Positions 54,932-64,000 of a stretch of DNA of 64,000 nucleotides are shown here, piece after piece. The stretch's first letter is position 1, and the number at the start of each line of letters is the position of its first letter. Origin of the DNA: Leptolyngbya sp. SIOISBB (GTDB taxonomy: Bacteria > Cyanobacteriota > Cyanobacteriia > Phormidesmidales > Phormidesmidaceae); assembly GCA_010671905.1 (NCBI GenBank), contig JAAHII010000001.1, positions 3,348,001 through 3,412,000 on the forward strand, in the 5' to 3' direction. The position numbers and the translations under genes were made by a program. The notes beneath the pieces are model-generated. The model had not been told where the DNA came from, did no database searches, and saw only the letters and a program-made list of their open reading frames with translations.

Positions 54932-57900
54932 ATGACCGCAAAATCAGGGTTTTGGAGCAAACAGCAGAGAGTTATTCCTTATCTAATTGTTGTGATCGCA
55001 CTGAGCTTAATTGTGATCTTGCAGGGCTTGGTACTGTGGCAACAAAAACAGCATTCATCGCTGGAATTTTTATTATTTGGCTTGGAAGGAATAGCACTCT
55101 TTAATGCCATCAGCTTATGTTACTTATTGCTGCCCAGCATTAACTATCGTCAGCTAGCTCAGGCATTCACTCGTCATAACAACACAGCCATCAACGTCAA
55201 CAACCGGCTCACCAAGATGCAGCCGCTAACTCAGCCGGGAGATGAGGAACTTGATGTCTTGACCGGAGAAATGTATTGGTCAGAGCCGCTGTGTTACATA
55301 CTGGGTCACGACCCAAGGCAATCTCCGCCGAATCTAGAAGACATTTTTCAGCCAATCCTGCCTCCTGAACGCGAATATTGGAAATCTCTAATACAGCGGA
55401 GCTTGACCCCAGGGTACGCTTTCAGTCTGGAGCACTCCATCTTGTGTCCTAATGGCACCGTGCGTCATGTCACTCGCTGCAGTGAATCCATCGAAAATCA
55501 GGCTGGCAAAGTCATTTGTCTGATCGGTACGGCTAGAGATATCACGGCGCAGAAGCAGCTAGAAATAGTTTTGCCGACCTCAGAAAGCAGGCTGCATGAG
55601 ATCTTAAATACCGCGTTTGCTGCGATCTTCAGCTTTCGCGTTTACCGCGATCGCACCTGGGTCTATGACTACGTATCAGCGGGAGTTGAGGAAATTTACG
55701 GCTATACACCAGCGGCGTTTATAGCGACGTCAACCCTGTGGATGAGCGTCATCCACCCTGACGAACGCGAGTCGGTCATCTCTCTTCTGTGCGAACGCTT
55801 TTTTGCATCACAGCCGAGCCAAGTTGAGTTTCCGATTAAGACTAAAGAGGGTGTAACTCGCTGGCTGGCCAGAAGCACGACAGCTCGCCGAGATATCGCT
55901 CAAGATTGTTGGTGCGTTACTGCAGTTGACATTGACATCACCGAACGTAAACGGGTTGAAGCCGAACGCCAGCAGGCAGACCAGGAAGTTCGTCAACAAA
56001 TGACACTGCTGCGACAGGCCATTGACTCGATTCCGCATCATCTATTTATCAAAGATGATCAGGGGCACTTTATTCTCGCTAATCGAGCTGCGGCTGAGGT
56101 CCATGGCACGACACCAGAGCAACTCATCGGCCACCGTGAAACTGACTTTAACCCCTACCTAGATGCTGCTTGGCTAACTGAAATCACGGCGATTAACCAA
56201 AGCGTGATGCATGATCAGCGATCGCAGACGTTACCGGATACTCAGCTCATTAGCCACGCGGGTGAGACACAGTGGTACCAGATTCACCTGACGCCCTATA
56301 GAAGTCTCGATCATCAGGTGCGGGGCCTGATTGGCAACGCACTCAACGTCACTGATCGCAAACGACTTGATCTGGCACTACAGGCATCAGAGGCGCAGCT
56401 CAGCATGACCCTAAATGCCGCTAAGGCTTCCATCATTAGCTATCGACTTTATCGAGATTACCGTTGGGAATATCTCTACATTTCGCCAGGCTGCGAAGCG
56501 ATTTTGGGCTATACCGCTGCTGCTATGATCACTGACCCAACCCTGTGGCAGTCGCGGGTCGTTCCTGAGGATTGGGAAACCGTCTTTCTCCCCATTTTGG
56601 ATGATTTGTTTGGCGAAAGGTCCCTCTCTTTGGAATATCGGTTTTTACATCGTGACGATGAGATTCGGTGGATTTCCACCGGACTCACCTCACAATACGA
56701 CCCAGAAACTGATACTTGGGTCGTCACCCTGGTCGATATTGACATCAGCGATCGCAAACGGGCCGAAATGGCTCTGCAAGAGTCACAACGGCAATATCAA
56801 ACCCTCGTTGACTCAGTCGAAAGCATCGTTTGGGAAGCTGATCCAGACACTTTTCAGTTCACGTTTGTGAGTCCCCAGGCAAAACGGATTTTGGGTTATC
56901 CCTTAGCTGCGTGGCTGGAGCCCAACTTTTGGAAAGACCACGTCATCCCTGACGACTTAGAGGCGACCTGTGCTTACTGCCAACGCTGCATCGAAAGTCG
57001 ACAAGATCATCAATTTGAATATCGGATGATCGCGGCTGATGGGCGCATCGTTTGGATACAAGCCATCGTCAAACTGGTCTATGAGGGTCCCCGTTTGATC
57101 AAATTGGTGGGGTTATTGCTGGATATTAGCGATCGCAAACAAGCCGAAACGGCCCTATGGCAATCACAGCAGCTCTTAGAACGCATTTTGGACAGCGTGC
57201 CGCAAGCCATTTTTTGGAAAGATCACCAGTCAGTTTATCTCGGCTGTAACCAAAATTTTGCCGATTATGCCGGCATCCGCCATCCCGCAGAGATTATCGG
57301 CAAAACCGATCATGAGCTGCCTTGGCGACCTCAAGACACAGCATACTATCGACAAACCGATCGTGAAGTCATGACCACAGGAGCCGCTCAGCTGCATCTT
57401 GTTGAGCAGCAACACCCTGCCGATGGCAATGAGATTTGGATTGAGCTCAGCAAAGTGCCGTTAGCAGATGCGGCAGATCACATCGTCGGGATTTTGGGTA
57501 CCTATGAAGACATCACGCAGCGTCAAACTACCGAGGCAGCCCTTTATTACAGTGAAGCGAGATTACGAGCTGTCTTCGAACAGAGTACCGTCGGCATTGC
57601 CTTTATGGATCTAGCCGGTCGATTTTTAGAAGTCAACACGGCCTACGCCACCATTACGGGTTATAGCCAAGCCGAGCTTTTATCCATGACGTGTAGTGAG
57701 ATTACCCATCCTGACGATAGAGAGCCGTGCCGCCCGCAGATCGACCAGCTGATCAACAACGATGAGCAAACTTCTTTGTATCTAGAAAAACGCTATCGCT
57801 GTAAGGATGGGCATGACAAATGGGTCAGCTTGAACCTGAGTACAATTCGAGTGCACCATGACCAAGCGCTTAGCTTTTTGACCAGCATCGCGGTTGATAT

Positions 57901-59023
57901 TACAGACCGTAAGCAAACAGAGCAAGCACTCGTGCGACAGACAGCTCAGGAGCAAGCATTCAATCGGGTTGTCCAAACTATTCGCAACTCGCTCGATCTC
58001 AACACGATTTTTGCTACAGCGGTTCAGGAGGCGGCCCATTTCCTAAAAATCGACCGTGTGAGTATTGTGCAATATCAACCTGAGCGCCAATGTTGGCAAC
58101 ACGTGATGGAACATCGTGGCAGAGATGATATTCCTGATACCACTGGTTTGGAAATATCGGACAGAGGCAACCCCTTTGCCGCACAGTTGAAGCGATTTGA
58201 AGTCGTCCGCTGGGATAACGCTCAAACCATCACGGATGCTGTGAATCGCCCGATCGCTGAAAAATTTCCAGGGAGTTGGTTACTGATGCCACTGATCGTC
58301 AATGGGCAGATTTGGGGCAGTTTTAGTTTGTTTAAAGACGAGCCACAGGAGACTTTTAGTGATTATCAAGTTGAACTGGTACAGCGACTCGCTGATCAAA
58401 TTGCGATCGCCATTCAACAGTCCACGCTTTATAGTCAGTTGCAAGCAGCAAATCAGCAACTTCAGTATTTAGCCACCCACGATAGCCTGACCAAGCTCAC
58501 GAATCGTCGCTATTTCGATGAGCAGATCATCCGTGAATGGAGTCGCCTTATCCGCACTGTCGACGAGGCTTGGCTCTCTCTAATCCTTTGCGATATTGAT
58601 TATTTCAAACAATACAACGATTTTTATGGGCACCTTCAAGGTGATGATTGCCTCATCGCCGTTGCCCAAGCCCTGAGCAACGGCATTCAGCGCCCCACGG
58701 ATGTGATTACTCGTTACGGCGGCGAGGAATTTGCGGTCATCTTGCCAGATACAGATAGTACTGGTGCCATTCACGTCGTGCAACAGATTCAAGCGGTGAT
58801 CGCAGCTTTACACTTACCCCATGCAGCTTCTCCAGTGGCCACCCAAATCACGCTCAGCCTTGGCATCGCCTGTGCCCATAAAAAAGCCTCAGCCAGGTTA
58901 TTGAAGACCACTGATCAAACCTCTGACGTCCTCATTCAAATGGCTGATCAAGCTCTCTATGAAGCCAAATCTCAAGGGCGCAATCGTTACGAGATATCCA
59001 CGACTAGGGTGTCGTCAGGCTAA
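54932..59023 (+). CDS. Multi-PAS/GAF diguanylate cyclase
   Basis: This 1363-aa sensor would make c-di-GMP from two GTP in response to signals. Two membrane helices (about residues 16-35 and 45-68) are followed by seven PAS/PAC units at about 105-205, 215-340, 350-470, 475-605, 610-730, 735-855 and 860-985. A GAF domain (about 1000-1165) and a C-terminal GGDEF domain (about 1180-1355) follow. The active loop is GGEEF at 1263-1267, with metal residues in LCDIDYFKQYND. RPTD at 1254-1257, five residues before, is an intact allosteric I-site, so product inhibition is expected. No EAL domain is present. Several PAC units end in D(I)(T/S)(D/E)RK, suggesting internal duplication. It is monocistronic. 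Confidence 0.95.
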   Translation: MTAKSGFWSKQQRVIPYLIVVIALSLIVILQGLVLWQQKQHSSLEFLLFGLEGIALFNAISLCYLLLPSINYRQLAQAFTRHNNTAINVNNRLTKMQPLTQPGDEELDVLTGEMYWSEPLCYILGHDPRQSPPNLEDIFQPILPPEREYWKSLIQRSLTPGYAFSLEHSILCPNGTVRHVTRCSESIENQAGKVICLIGTARDITAQKQLEIVLPTSESRLHEILNTAFAAIFSFRVYRDRTWVYDYVSAGVEEIYGYTPAAFIATSTLWMSVIHPDERESVISLLCERFFASQPSQVEFPIKTKEGVTRWLARSTTARRDIAQDCWCVTAVDIDITERKRVEAERQQADQEVRQQMTLLRQAIDSIPHHLFIKDDQGHFILANRAAAEVHGTTPEQLIGHRETDFNPYLDAAWLTEITAINQSVMHDQRSQTLPDTQLISHAGETQWYQIHLTPYRSLDHQVRGLIGNALNVTDRKRLDLALQASEAQLSMTLNAAKASIISYRLYRDYRWEYLYISPGCEAILGYTAAAMITDPTLWQSRVVPEDWETVFLPILDDLFGERSLSLEYRFLHRDDEIRWISTGLTSQYDPETDTWVVTLVDIDISDRKRAEMALQESQRQYQTLVDSVESIVWEADPDTFQFTFVSPQAKRILGYPLAAWLEPNFWKDHVIPDDLEATCAYCQRCIESRQDHQFEYRMIAADGRIVWIQAIVKLVYEGPRLIKLVGLLLDISDRKQAETALWQSQQLLERILDSVPQAIFWKDHQSVYLGCNQNFADYAGIRHPAEIIGKTDHELPWRPQDTAYYRQTDREVMTTGAAQLHLVEQQHPADGNEIWIELSKVPLADAADHIVGILGTYEDITQRQTTEAALYYSEARLRAVFEQSTVGIAFMDLAGRFLEVNTAYATITGYSQAELLSMTCSEITHPDDREPCRPQIDQLINNDEQTSLYLEKRYRCKDGHDKWVSLNLSTIRVHHDQALSFLTSIAVDITDRKQTEQALVRQTAQEQAFNRVVQTIRNSLDLNTIFATAVQEAAHFLKIDRVSIVQYQPERQCWQHVMEHRGRDDIPDTTGLEISDRGNPFAAQLKRFEVVRWDNAQTITDAVNRPIAEKFPGSWLLMPLIVNGQIWGSFSLFKDEPQETFSDYQVELVQRLADQIAIAIQQSTLYSQLQAANQQLQYLATHDSLTKLTNRRYFDEQIIREWSRLIRTVDEAWLSLILCDIDYFKQYNDFYGHLQGDDCLIAVAQALSNGIQRPTDVITRYGGEEFAVILPDTDSTGAIHVVQQIQAVIAALHLPHAASPVATQITLSLGIACAHKKASARLLKTTDQTSDVLIQMADQALYEAKSQGRNRYEISTTRVSSG

Positions 59024-59039
59024 TCGATCTAGATCGATT
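59022..59039. repeat. 18-bp palindrome over the GGDEF stop codon
   Basis: AATCGATCT is followed directly by AGATCGATT. It overlaps the TAA of the GGDEF gene and has no T tract after it. Confidence 0.6.
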
Positions 59040-59319
59040 CACTGTAGCGTGTGAGGTCTGAAGCCTTAGCCAGCCAACATTTAGACCTGCTTTACCCAAT
59101 AGCCTGACCACGACACTGGAGTCATGTACTGTATCCCAGAGACGGACAACGAATAGGCAGAAAGCAGACAGGCAGAGTCACACATCGCTATCGATGCCTT
59201 AGCCAGCTCACATTACCATCACCTATTTTCGTTCGTCAGTTCTATATGGCTGTTATGACTGAATCAGTAAACTGCATTTCAATAGATGCCGAGCGTAATT
59301 TATCGACTCAGAGGGGCGC

Positions 59320-59904
59320 ATGACCATTATTTCTGCAGCGATCGTGCTGCTGCTAATCCTAGATCCGTTTGGCAACCTGGTAACCATCAACACTCTGCTA
59401 TCCGATCTCCCGGCGATCAAACGCCAGCGGATTATTCTACGTGAGACCTTGATTGCCTATAGCATTCTTGTCTTATTTCTCTTTGGCGGCAATCCACTCC
59501 TGTCATTTTTTGGCGTCGAATCTCACACCTTGAGAATTTCAGGCGGCATCATTCTATTCATCATTGCACTAGGAATGGTGTTTCCTAATCGCTCGACTAT
59601 GCCATCGACGCTAGAGGCAGAACCGTTCATCGTCCCAATTGCGATGCCGTTAATTGCTGGTCCCAGCGCGATCGCCGCGCTACTCGTCATGGCCAAATCT
59701 GATCCACAAAGGCTGGGCAATTGGCTAGGGGCGCTGACCTTTGCTATGGGCATTGCAGGGTTGATCTTATGGGCCTCACCCTGGATTTTTCAACGACTCG
59801 GCCCCCGGGGAGCCCTAGCGGTCGAGCGACTGATGGGCATGTTGCTGATTATTTTGTCTGTGCAAATGATGCTGGATGGCATTGAGCAATACCTGCAATC
59901 GTAG
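59320..59904 (+). CDS. MarC family integral membrane protein
   Basis: This 194-aa protein has about six membrane helices and the MarC/YhgN features: LLLILDPFGNLVTINTLL at the N-terminus, LRISGGIILFIIALGMVFP in the middle and PLIAGPSAIAALLVM. The family was once linked to multiple antibiotic resistance, but this is disproved and its transport role is unknown. ATG 59320 fits the first helix. It stands alone. Confidence 0.9.
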   Translation: MTIISAAIVLLLILDPFGNLVTINTLLSDLPAIKRQRIILRETLIAYSILVLFLFGGNPLLSFFGVESHTLRISGGIILFIIALGMVFPNRSTMPSTLEAEPFIVPIAMPLIAGPSAIAALLVMAKSDPQRLGNWLGALTFAMGIAGLILWASPWIFQRLGPRGALAVERLMGMLLIILSVQMMLDGIEQYLQS

Positions 59905-59974
59905 AAAACGCGTCAGTTTCATCGGCTACAGAGGCGATCGCGTAATGCCTACGCCCAGTTGCCACAACTGCGCT

Positions 59975-60574
59975 CTAAATGCGAGCTAAGGTGACTTGTT
60001 CAGGCTGGTCTTGATATTTGCCACGACGAGTTTCGTAGCTTACCTCACACTGTTGCCCTTCAAAGAACAAGAGTTGCACCACACCTTCGTTGGCATACAT
60101 CCGGCAGTCAGCGCTAGAAGAGTTGGAGAATTCTAAGGTTAGGTGTCCTCGCCAGCCCGCTTCGGCAGGGGTCAAGTTAGCAATAATGCCACAGCGAGCA
60201 TAGGTCGATTTACCAATGCAGATGACGCTGATGTTGTCAGGCACTTGAATGCGCTCTAAGGCGACCCCTAAGCCGTAAGAGTGAGCGGGGAGAATAAAGT
60301 AGCTGCCACTCGTGTCCGTTCTTAGAGCCGTAGGTTCTAAATTGTCAGGACTGAAGTTTTTAGGGTCAACAACCGTTCCAGGAATGTGGCGAAAAATCCG
60401 AAACTCTGACGGCGACAAGCGAATGTCATACCCATAGGAGGAGAGTCCATAACTGATGACGGGACGGGTACAGTTGAGCTCTCCTAGATCGACCTGTCGT
60501 ACTAGACGCGATTCAAACGGCTGAATTAAGCCATTCTCAGCCATTTGAGCAATCCAGGCATCGTTTTTAATCAT
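59975..60574 (-). CDS. dcd: dCTP deaminase
   Basis: Dcd converts dCTP to dUTP for thymidylate synthesis. The 199-aa protein has YGLSSYGYDIRLSPSEF near residue 42, ERIQVPDNISVICIGKSTYARCG with the substrate-binding Ser/Arg near 110-125, and the active-site strand AGWRGHLTLEFSNSS with its conserved Glu. Length matches bacterial Dcd. It is monofunctional in appearance; the bifunctional dCTP deaminase/dUTPase is not excluded. AAGGA precedes ATG 60574. Confidence 0.95.
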   Translation of the reverse strand: MIKNDAWIAQMAENGLIQPFESRLVRQVDLGELNCTRPVISYGLSSYGYDIRLSPSEFRIFRHIPGTVVDPKNFSPDNLEPTALRTDTSGSYFILPAHSYGLGVALERIQVPDNISVICIGKSTYARCGIIANLTPAEAGWRGHLTLEFSNSSSADCRMYANEGVVQLLFFEGQQCEVSYETRRGKYQDQPEQVTLARI

Positions 60575-60655
60575 GATGATGTTAATCCTTGAATATTATG
60601 AGCGTTTACCGAGTCAGCAGCCCTGACCATGACAGACCAGGACACTGACTACTCA

Positions 60656-61219
60656 CTAGGGAATAAAATGTCGGCGAAATTCGGTAACTTGATCGGCGAC
60701 CTCCAACAATGAATCAGGCATGTCGGGTCCCGTCAAAATTACGTCAACTTGAGAAGGACGCTGTTGCAAAAAAGCGAGCACAGCAGCTTCCGAAATGAGA
60801 CCCAGCTGGATCGCTAAGCTCAGCTCGTCTAGCACAACCAGGGAATATCTTCCCTGCATCACAGCTGCTTCAGTATGGTGCCAAAGTTGAGTGATTGCGG
60901 CTTGCTCTGCCTCTGTCGCATCAGGCTTTTGGAGCGATCGCTGAATATCTGGGCGCAACCACTGCAAACCTTGACCAAACAACATCGGCTGGTCAATTCC
61001 CTGACGGATACCGCCCTTGAGAAACTGAGTGATCAGCACCGCATGGCCCTGGCCAGCTACCCGCATCGCTTGCACCATCACATTGGTGAAAAAGGTGCGA
61101 TGTGGCGAGGTAAATACTTGTACTGTCCCGGCGATCGCATGTAGCCAGGGATGTTCTTTAACACGAGAAGGCTGCTCAGAAGCGGCATGGATCAGGGGAA
61201 CCCGAAGCTGTGAAACCAT
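60656..61219 (-). CDS. CobA/CobO-like P-loop protein with degenerate Walker A
   Basis: CobA-type enzymes adenosylate corrinoids using ATP. This 187-aa protein keeps the family frame: a strand leading to the P-loop, QAMRVAGQGHAVLITQFLKGG (residues about 50-70) and LVVLDELSLAIQLGLI near 125. The rest is VDVILTGPDMPDSLLEVADQVTEFR. At the Walker A position, where GNGKGKTT is expected, it reads TSPHRTFFTN, lacking the Gly-rich loop and the Lys. ATP-dependent catalysis is therefore doubtful; it may bind another ligand or act structurally. Several cyanobacteria have such divergent paralogues, to my recollection. It lies next to dcd on the same strand, 81 nt upstream. Confidence 0.65.
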   Translation of the reverse strand: MVSQLRVPLIHAASEQPSRVKEHPWLHAIAGTVQVFTSPHRTFFTNVMVQAMRVAGQGHAVLITQFLKGGIRQGIDQPMLFGQGLQWLRPDIQRSLQKPDATEAEQAAITQLWHHTEAAVMQGRYSLVVLDELSLAIQLGLISEAAVLAFLQQRPSQVDVILTGPDMPDSLLEVADQVTEFRRHFIP

Positions 61220-61738
61220 GTTTAAGGGGGGCGGTCCGATTTCAGTAGGCTAAATATAGCGCAATTTCTCCAAGACAATTGATAAAAACTCTATATCTAT
61301 AGCTAGTTCAAAAAAACTAATCACCATAATATCACCGACGCCTGGATCGGCAACACCTCTTATTCTTAGGTGGAGCGATCGCCCTCAATCGCCACGAGCA
61401 TCCACTCTCGCCAGAATCATAGCGACCTTTCACTCATTGCAACAGTCATTTTTATACTCAAATACCAGGAAGCGGCTCATATTCGCCTTAGCCTAATTTC
61501 TTAGGCGAGTGAGCGAGGGCCAACGCCATTCCCGCTGCCAATCATTTCTTAAACAAAAATGATGGCCAGGATGAGCATTGCCCTACCCTTTCTGGACCTG
61601 AGCGAGTTTGACCAACTAAAAACACATGTCGCCCCACCTCAATCGATGAGACAACATGCACCCATAAGTAATAATCGGACAACGACTCTGAGCTCTTCGA
61701 GCTGGAGAGTCGCGATATCTCTGAAAAGAGAAGGCATC
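61220..61738. other. Intergenic region between the CobA-like and anti-sigma genes
   Basis: These 519 nt contain one 66-codon plus-strand frame (61559-61759) with no family likeness. No gene is called. Confidence 0.45.
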
Positions 61739-62320
61739 CTACAGCGCCGTCTCTTGTAGTCCAGACGACTCAGTCATCCCTGGCAAAATGGAGCCCATGT
61801 TAGGCACAGCTGCTGGTTTGGGAATCGTAATCGGCGGCTGATCCAAGGCAATTTCCAAACTGTCCCCAGGCGTCGAGGCCGACATCGTTCCTAAGCCCAT
61901 CCGCTCTAACGGGTTCAATGCCCCTGAAAACACTCCGGCCACCACCACCGCTGCTGCAGTCATACCAGCCATACAAGTCATACGGAAGCGATGATTGAGC
62001 TTTCGCACCACCTGATCGGCAGCATCGCAGGGGTTGGTTACCTGCCAAGATTCACAATTTAGCCCCCGAAACCCTTGACGCAGTTGCAACAGACGTCGAT
62101 AAAGGCACTGCGTTTCAGGATCTTCATCTAACCAAGCCATCACCAGGCGACGCTCGTCAGCCGAGACTTCGCCGTCTAAATAGGCACTGAGCAGCTCAAA
62201 GCGATCGCGCTTAGTCGCGTCCAAGTCCCTGTCCTGCATTGATACAGACAGCTCTGAACAAATCGTAGGCTGACCATGACTGCCCCTCAACGAGCGGGGA
62301 GATTGATAGCGTTCACTCAT
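61739..62320 (-). CDS. Putative anti-sigma factor of SigG
   Basis: This 193-aa protein has a cytoplasmic helical domain with RFELLSAYLDGEVSADERRLVMAWLDEDP (residues 37-65), the classic anti-sigma opening found in RseA and zf-HC2 families. The zinc-binding HxxxC pair is absent. One membrane helix follows (about 122-142), then an extracytoplasmic Pro/Ser-rich tail of about 50 residues. It lies downstream of sigG on the same strand, the expected position. The likely function is to hold SigG at the membrane until released by proteolysis. A 275-nt spacer separates it from sigG, so it may have its own promoter. Confidence 0.78.
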   Translation of the reverse strand: MSERYQSPRSLRGSHGQPTICSELSVSMQDRDLDATKRDRFELLSAYLDGEVSADERRLVMAWLDEDPETQCLYRRLLQLRQGFRGLNCESWQVTNPCDAADQVVRKLNHRFRMTCMAGMTAAAVVVAGVFSGALNPLERMGLGTMSASTPGDSLEIALDQPPITIPKPAAVPNMGSILPGMTESSGLQETAL

Positions 62321-62595
62321 ACTAGGTTCAACTTATATAGCATCAAAACCGATAGTGATACAGACGCTGCAACGCCACTGGTAAGTTCCAAACAAACTTG
62401 GGCTTAGCTTAAAAGCAGCGCTTGCCCAAGTAAATCCGTGACTTTTCGGTATCGCCAACAGGCTCCACATTGGCTAACGGATGTCAACGTAGAAGTCTCT
62501 GCTTAATACCGTTCTTCATCATAGTGGCAACTTCTGGAAGAAGCACCCCCCCATCGATAAGAATTTATGACCAATCGCGATGTCGTCATCTCGTC

Positions 62596-63267
62596 CTAAG
62601 TTGACGAGCCGGTCTTGAGATAAAGATTCAAGTCTTGCTGTAATCGCTGGCGGGCACGAGCAATACGGGATTTAACTGTCCCTAACGATGTGCCTGTCAT
62701 CTCGGCAATCTCTTCGTAACTCAACCCTTGAATCTCTCGCAGCACAATGGTGGTACGAAAAACTTCGGGCAAACCCGTAATCGCCTGCTCGAGTTCTGAA
62801 TAAAACTCCTGGGTCATCAGCATATCGACTGGATTAGGCGCATCTGAGGGCACTTCCCAGTCCATCTCACCGTCAGATAGCTGCCGGGGCGCATCGAGAG
62901 ATAGCGGCGCTTGATAGCGCTTCCGCTTGCGTAACTCGTCATAAAACAGATTCGTGGTAATACGCCCCAGCCAACTTTTGAACCGTTCTACCGTTTGGAG
63001 CTTATGCAAATTGCGATACACGCGAATCCAAACCTCCTGGGTCAGATCAGCCCGATCCGACCAATCTGGAGCCAGATGGTACAGCAATTTTTCAACATAG
63101 CTTTGGTAGCGCTTAACAAGCTCTGCGAAAGCGGCCTTATCTGGACGGCGATGCTCTTGGCAACGCTGAATCAAATCATAGTTTGCCAACTGCGCAGGCG
63201 ACTCACTGCGTAGCACTGATAAAGCAGAGCGAGCGGATGTCCACGGCGTAGAGAATGAATAACTCAT
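62596..63267 (-). CDS. sigG: ECF (group 3) sigma factor, SigG-like
   Basis: This 223-aa RpoE-type sigma factor has region 2 (AELVKRYQSYVEKLLYHL, then DLTQEVWIRVYRNLHKL and FKSWLGRITTNLFYDELRKR) and region 4 (LREIQGLSYEEIAEMTGTSLGTVKSRIARARQRL), with no region 1 or 3. The N-terminal 35 residues are not conserved. In Synechocystis SigG is an essential envelope-stress-type factor paired with a membrane anti-sigma, which matches the gene downstream. ATG 63267 places the start at the family position; a longer frame from 63330 adds 21 hydrophobic residues that are unlikely in a sigma factor. Confidence 0.88.
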   Translation of the reverse strand: MSYSFSTPWTSARSALSVLRSESPAQLANYDLIQRCQEHRRPDKAAFAELVKRYQSYVEKLLYHLAPDWSDRADLTQEVWIRVYRNLHKLQTVERFKSWLGRITTNLFYDELRKRKRYQAPLSLDAPRQLSDGEMDWEVPSDAPNPVDMLMTQEFYSELEQAITGLPEVFRTTIVLREIQGLSYEEIAEMTGTSLGTVKSRIARARQRLQQDLNLYLKTGSST

Positions 63268-63520
63268 AGATCCAGATACAGCTGTGAATAGTGTGAGGAA
63301 GGATAGAAGCTGACCCTTATAACCAAACATTGCTTCATAAAAAGCAGTCAGTCATAGACACGCGAATTGATTAGGTTGTACAGCGATTTCCTTCATCTTA
63401 GGTTTAAGGACTGTGCCTATCGTTTTTGTGGCACAGCGTTTTCAAGGCTAATTGACTGAATCAGGTCTCTCTGGTCCAGTGGTGGGGGTATACTCAAGCC
63501 ATAGAGATTACCCCTAGCCC

Positions 63521-63994
63521 ATGCGTTATCTGGCAAAGATTGAGCGAGCCTCTTTCTTGGGAAATACTGTTCTACAGCTATTGGCAAAACAAGTCGATGA
63601 ATATCTCTGGGAAACTCTCCCAGATAAAGAGGCGATCGAAACTGACATCGCGTTGGGTGCTGGCAATGGGGCGATCGTTTTAGTGCAGCTTGAGATTCAT
63701 GGCGAGCAGACCAAGGTTACTGTCGTCGAAGATGTTGTGCCCTGGCTAGTAGACTTGCTAGACCAATTTCTCTCACGAGGGATCACGCCAGAGTTTTTAG
63801 CCCAGGAAGCCGAACGGGCCGAGCAGTGGCGGCAATCCCTAACGTTAGAAAGTCAAGAAGTCGAACGTCGAGCATTAGAAACAGCAGCCCGCCGTGACGA
63901 GATTCAAGAGTTAGAACGCAAGCTGAAAGTTGATCGCGCCGAACTGGAACAGCGCGAGGCTGATTTTCTCGCCCGTCAACAAGAAACCGAGTAG
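63521..63994 (+). CDS. Coiled-coil protein of unknown function
   Basis: This 157-aa protein has an N-terminal mixed alpha/beta part (MRYLAKIERASFLGNTVLQLLAKQ, then GAIVLVQLEIHGEQTKVTVVED). A highly charged C-terminal coiled coil runs from about residue 100 (EERALETAARRDEIQELERKL-like heptads). It ends with a stop at 63992, just inside the window, so it is complete. It diverges from sigG. No family was recognised; it resembles short cyanobacterial proteins without an assigned role. Confidence 0.65.
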   Translation: MRYLAKIERASFLGNTVLQLLAKQVDEYLWETLPDKEAIETDIALGAGNGAIVLVQLEIHGEQTKVTVVEDVVPWLVDLLDQFLSRGITPEFLAQEAERAEQWRQSLTLESQEVERRALETAARRDEIQELERKLKVDRAELEQREADFLARQQETE

Positions 63995-64000
63995 GCCTGT

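Noticed and set aside
59150-59252. Fourth copy of the 102-nt repeat
   Set aside because: It shares the AGGCAGA-type purine tract but not the ATTGAAA end or the 19-nt right block.

Overview
The window is cyanobacterial chromosome. It carries a psbA gene, the photosystem II assembly/repair genes psb32 and psb34, a homogentisate phytyltransferase, an Anacystis-type photolyase with a cofG gene for its deazaflavin antenna, cyanobacterial sigma factors (one group 2, one SigG-like), and very many GCGATCGC (HIP1) octamers. Moderate-to-high GC and several gene families point to a Leptolyngbya/Nodosilinea-like filamentous lineage, but that placement is only a guess. No rRNA, tRNA, CRISPR array or prophage was recognised.

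Layout. 0-11 kb: a frameshifted sbcD, a TPR-like protein, a dienelactone hydrolase, photolyase, a DUF4278 protein, a CSP41-like epimerase, a DnaJ-pentapeptide fusion and an exported S9 peptidase. 11.3-12.7 kb: the 56-codon psb34 with its terminator, a 36-bp perfect palindrome and a decayed IS1634-type transposase. 12.7-27 kb: gpgS, a group 2 sigma factor, priA, psb32, DUF4346, a FemAB-like acyltransferase, a RibD-like reductase, a coiled-coil protein, rpsB-tsf, then pilT2 with a KaiB-domain protein. 27-40 kb: cofG, psbA with a clear promoter and terminator, asnB, a DUF1028 protein, an endo/exonuclease/phosphatase protein, fabD-plsC, hpt, yraN and an astacin-type protease. 41-42 kb: a broken IS110 transposase.

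42-54.6 kb is accessory in character: DUF928, a PilP-like protein, a GNAT, an unrecognised 426-aa protein in an AT-rich stretch, a family 4 uracil-DNA glycosylase, a GDSL hydrolase, a frameshifted OafA-type acyltransferase and a frameshifted membrane protein. 54.9-64 kb holds a 1363-aa multi-PAS/GAF/GGDEF protein, marC, dcd, a CobA-like protein without a normal P-loop, and sigG with its putative anti-sigma factor.

Functional threads. psbA (Glu130, high-light form), psb32, psb34 and hpt all serve photosystem II turnover or protection in strong light. Photolyase and cofG form an enzyme/cofactor pair 22 kb apart. fabD and plsC are a lipid pair. sigG and the following gene look like a sigma/anti-sigma pair.

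Three observations cut across the genes. (1) Four reading frames are broken by a single extra base, each inside a homopolymer run, so assembly error must be excluded before calling them pseudogenes. (2) A 102-nt non-coding repeat with fixed 41+42+19 architecture occurs three times. (3) A cloverleaf-like structured segment lies between phr and the DUF4278 gene. I found no convincing complete new multigene system; the best unexplained items are the repeat, the structured segment, the KaiB-domain protein beside pilT2 and the AT-rich 426-aa gene.
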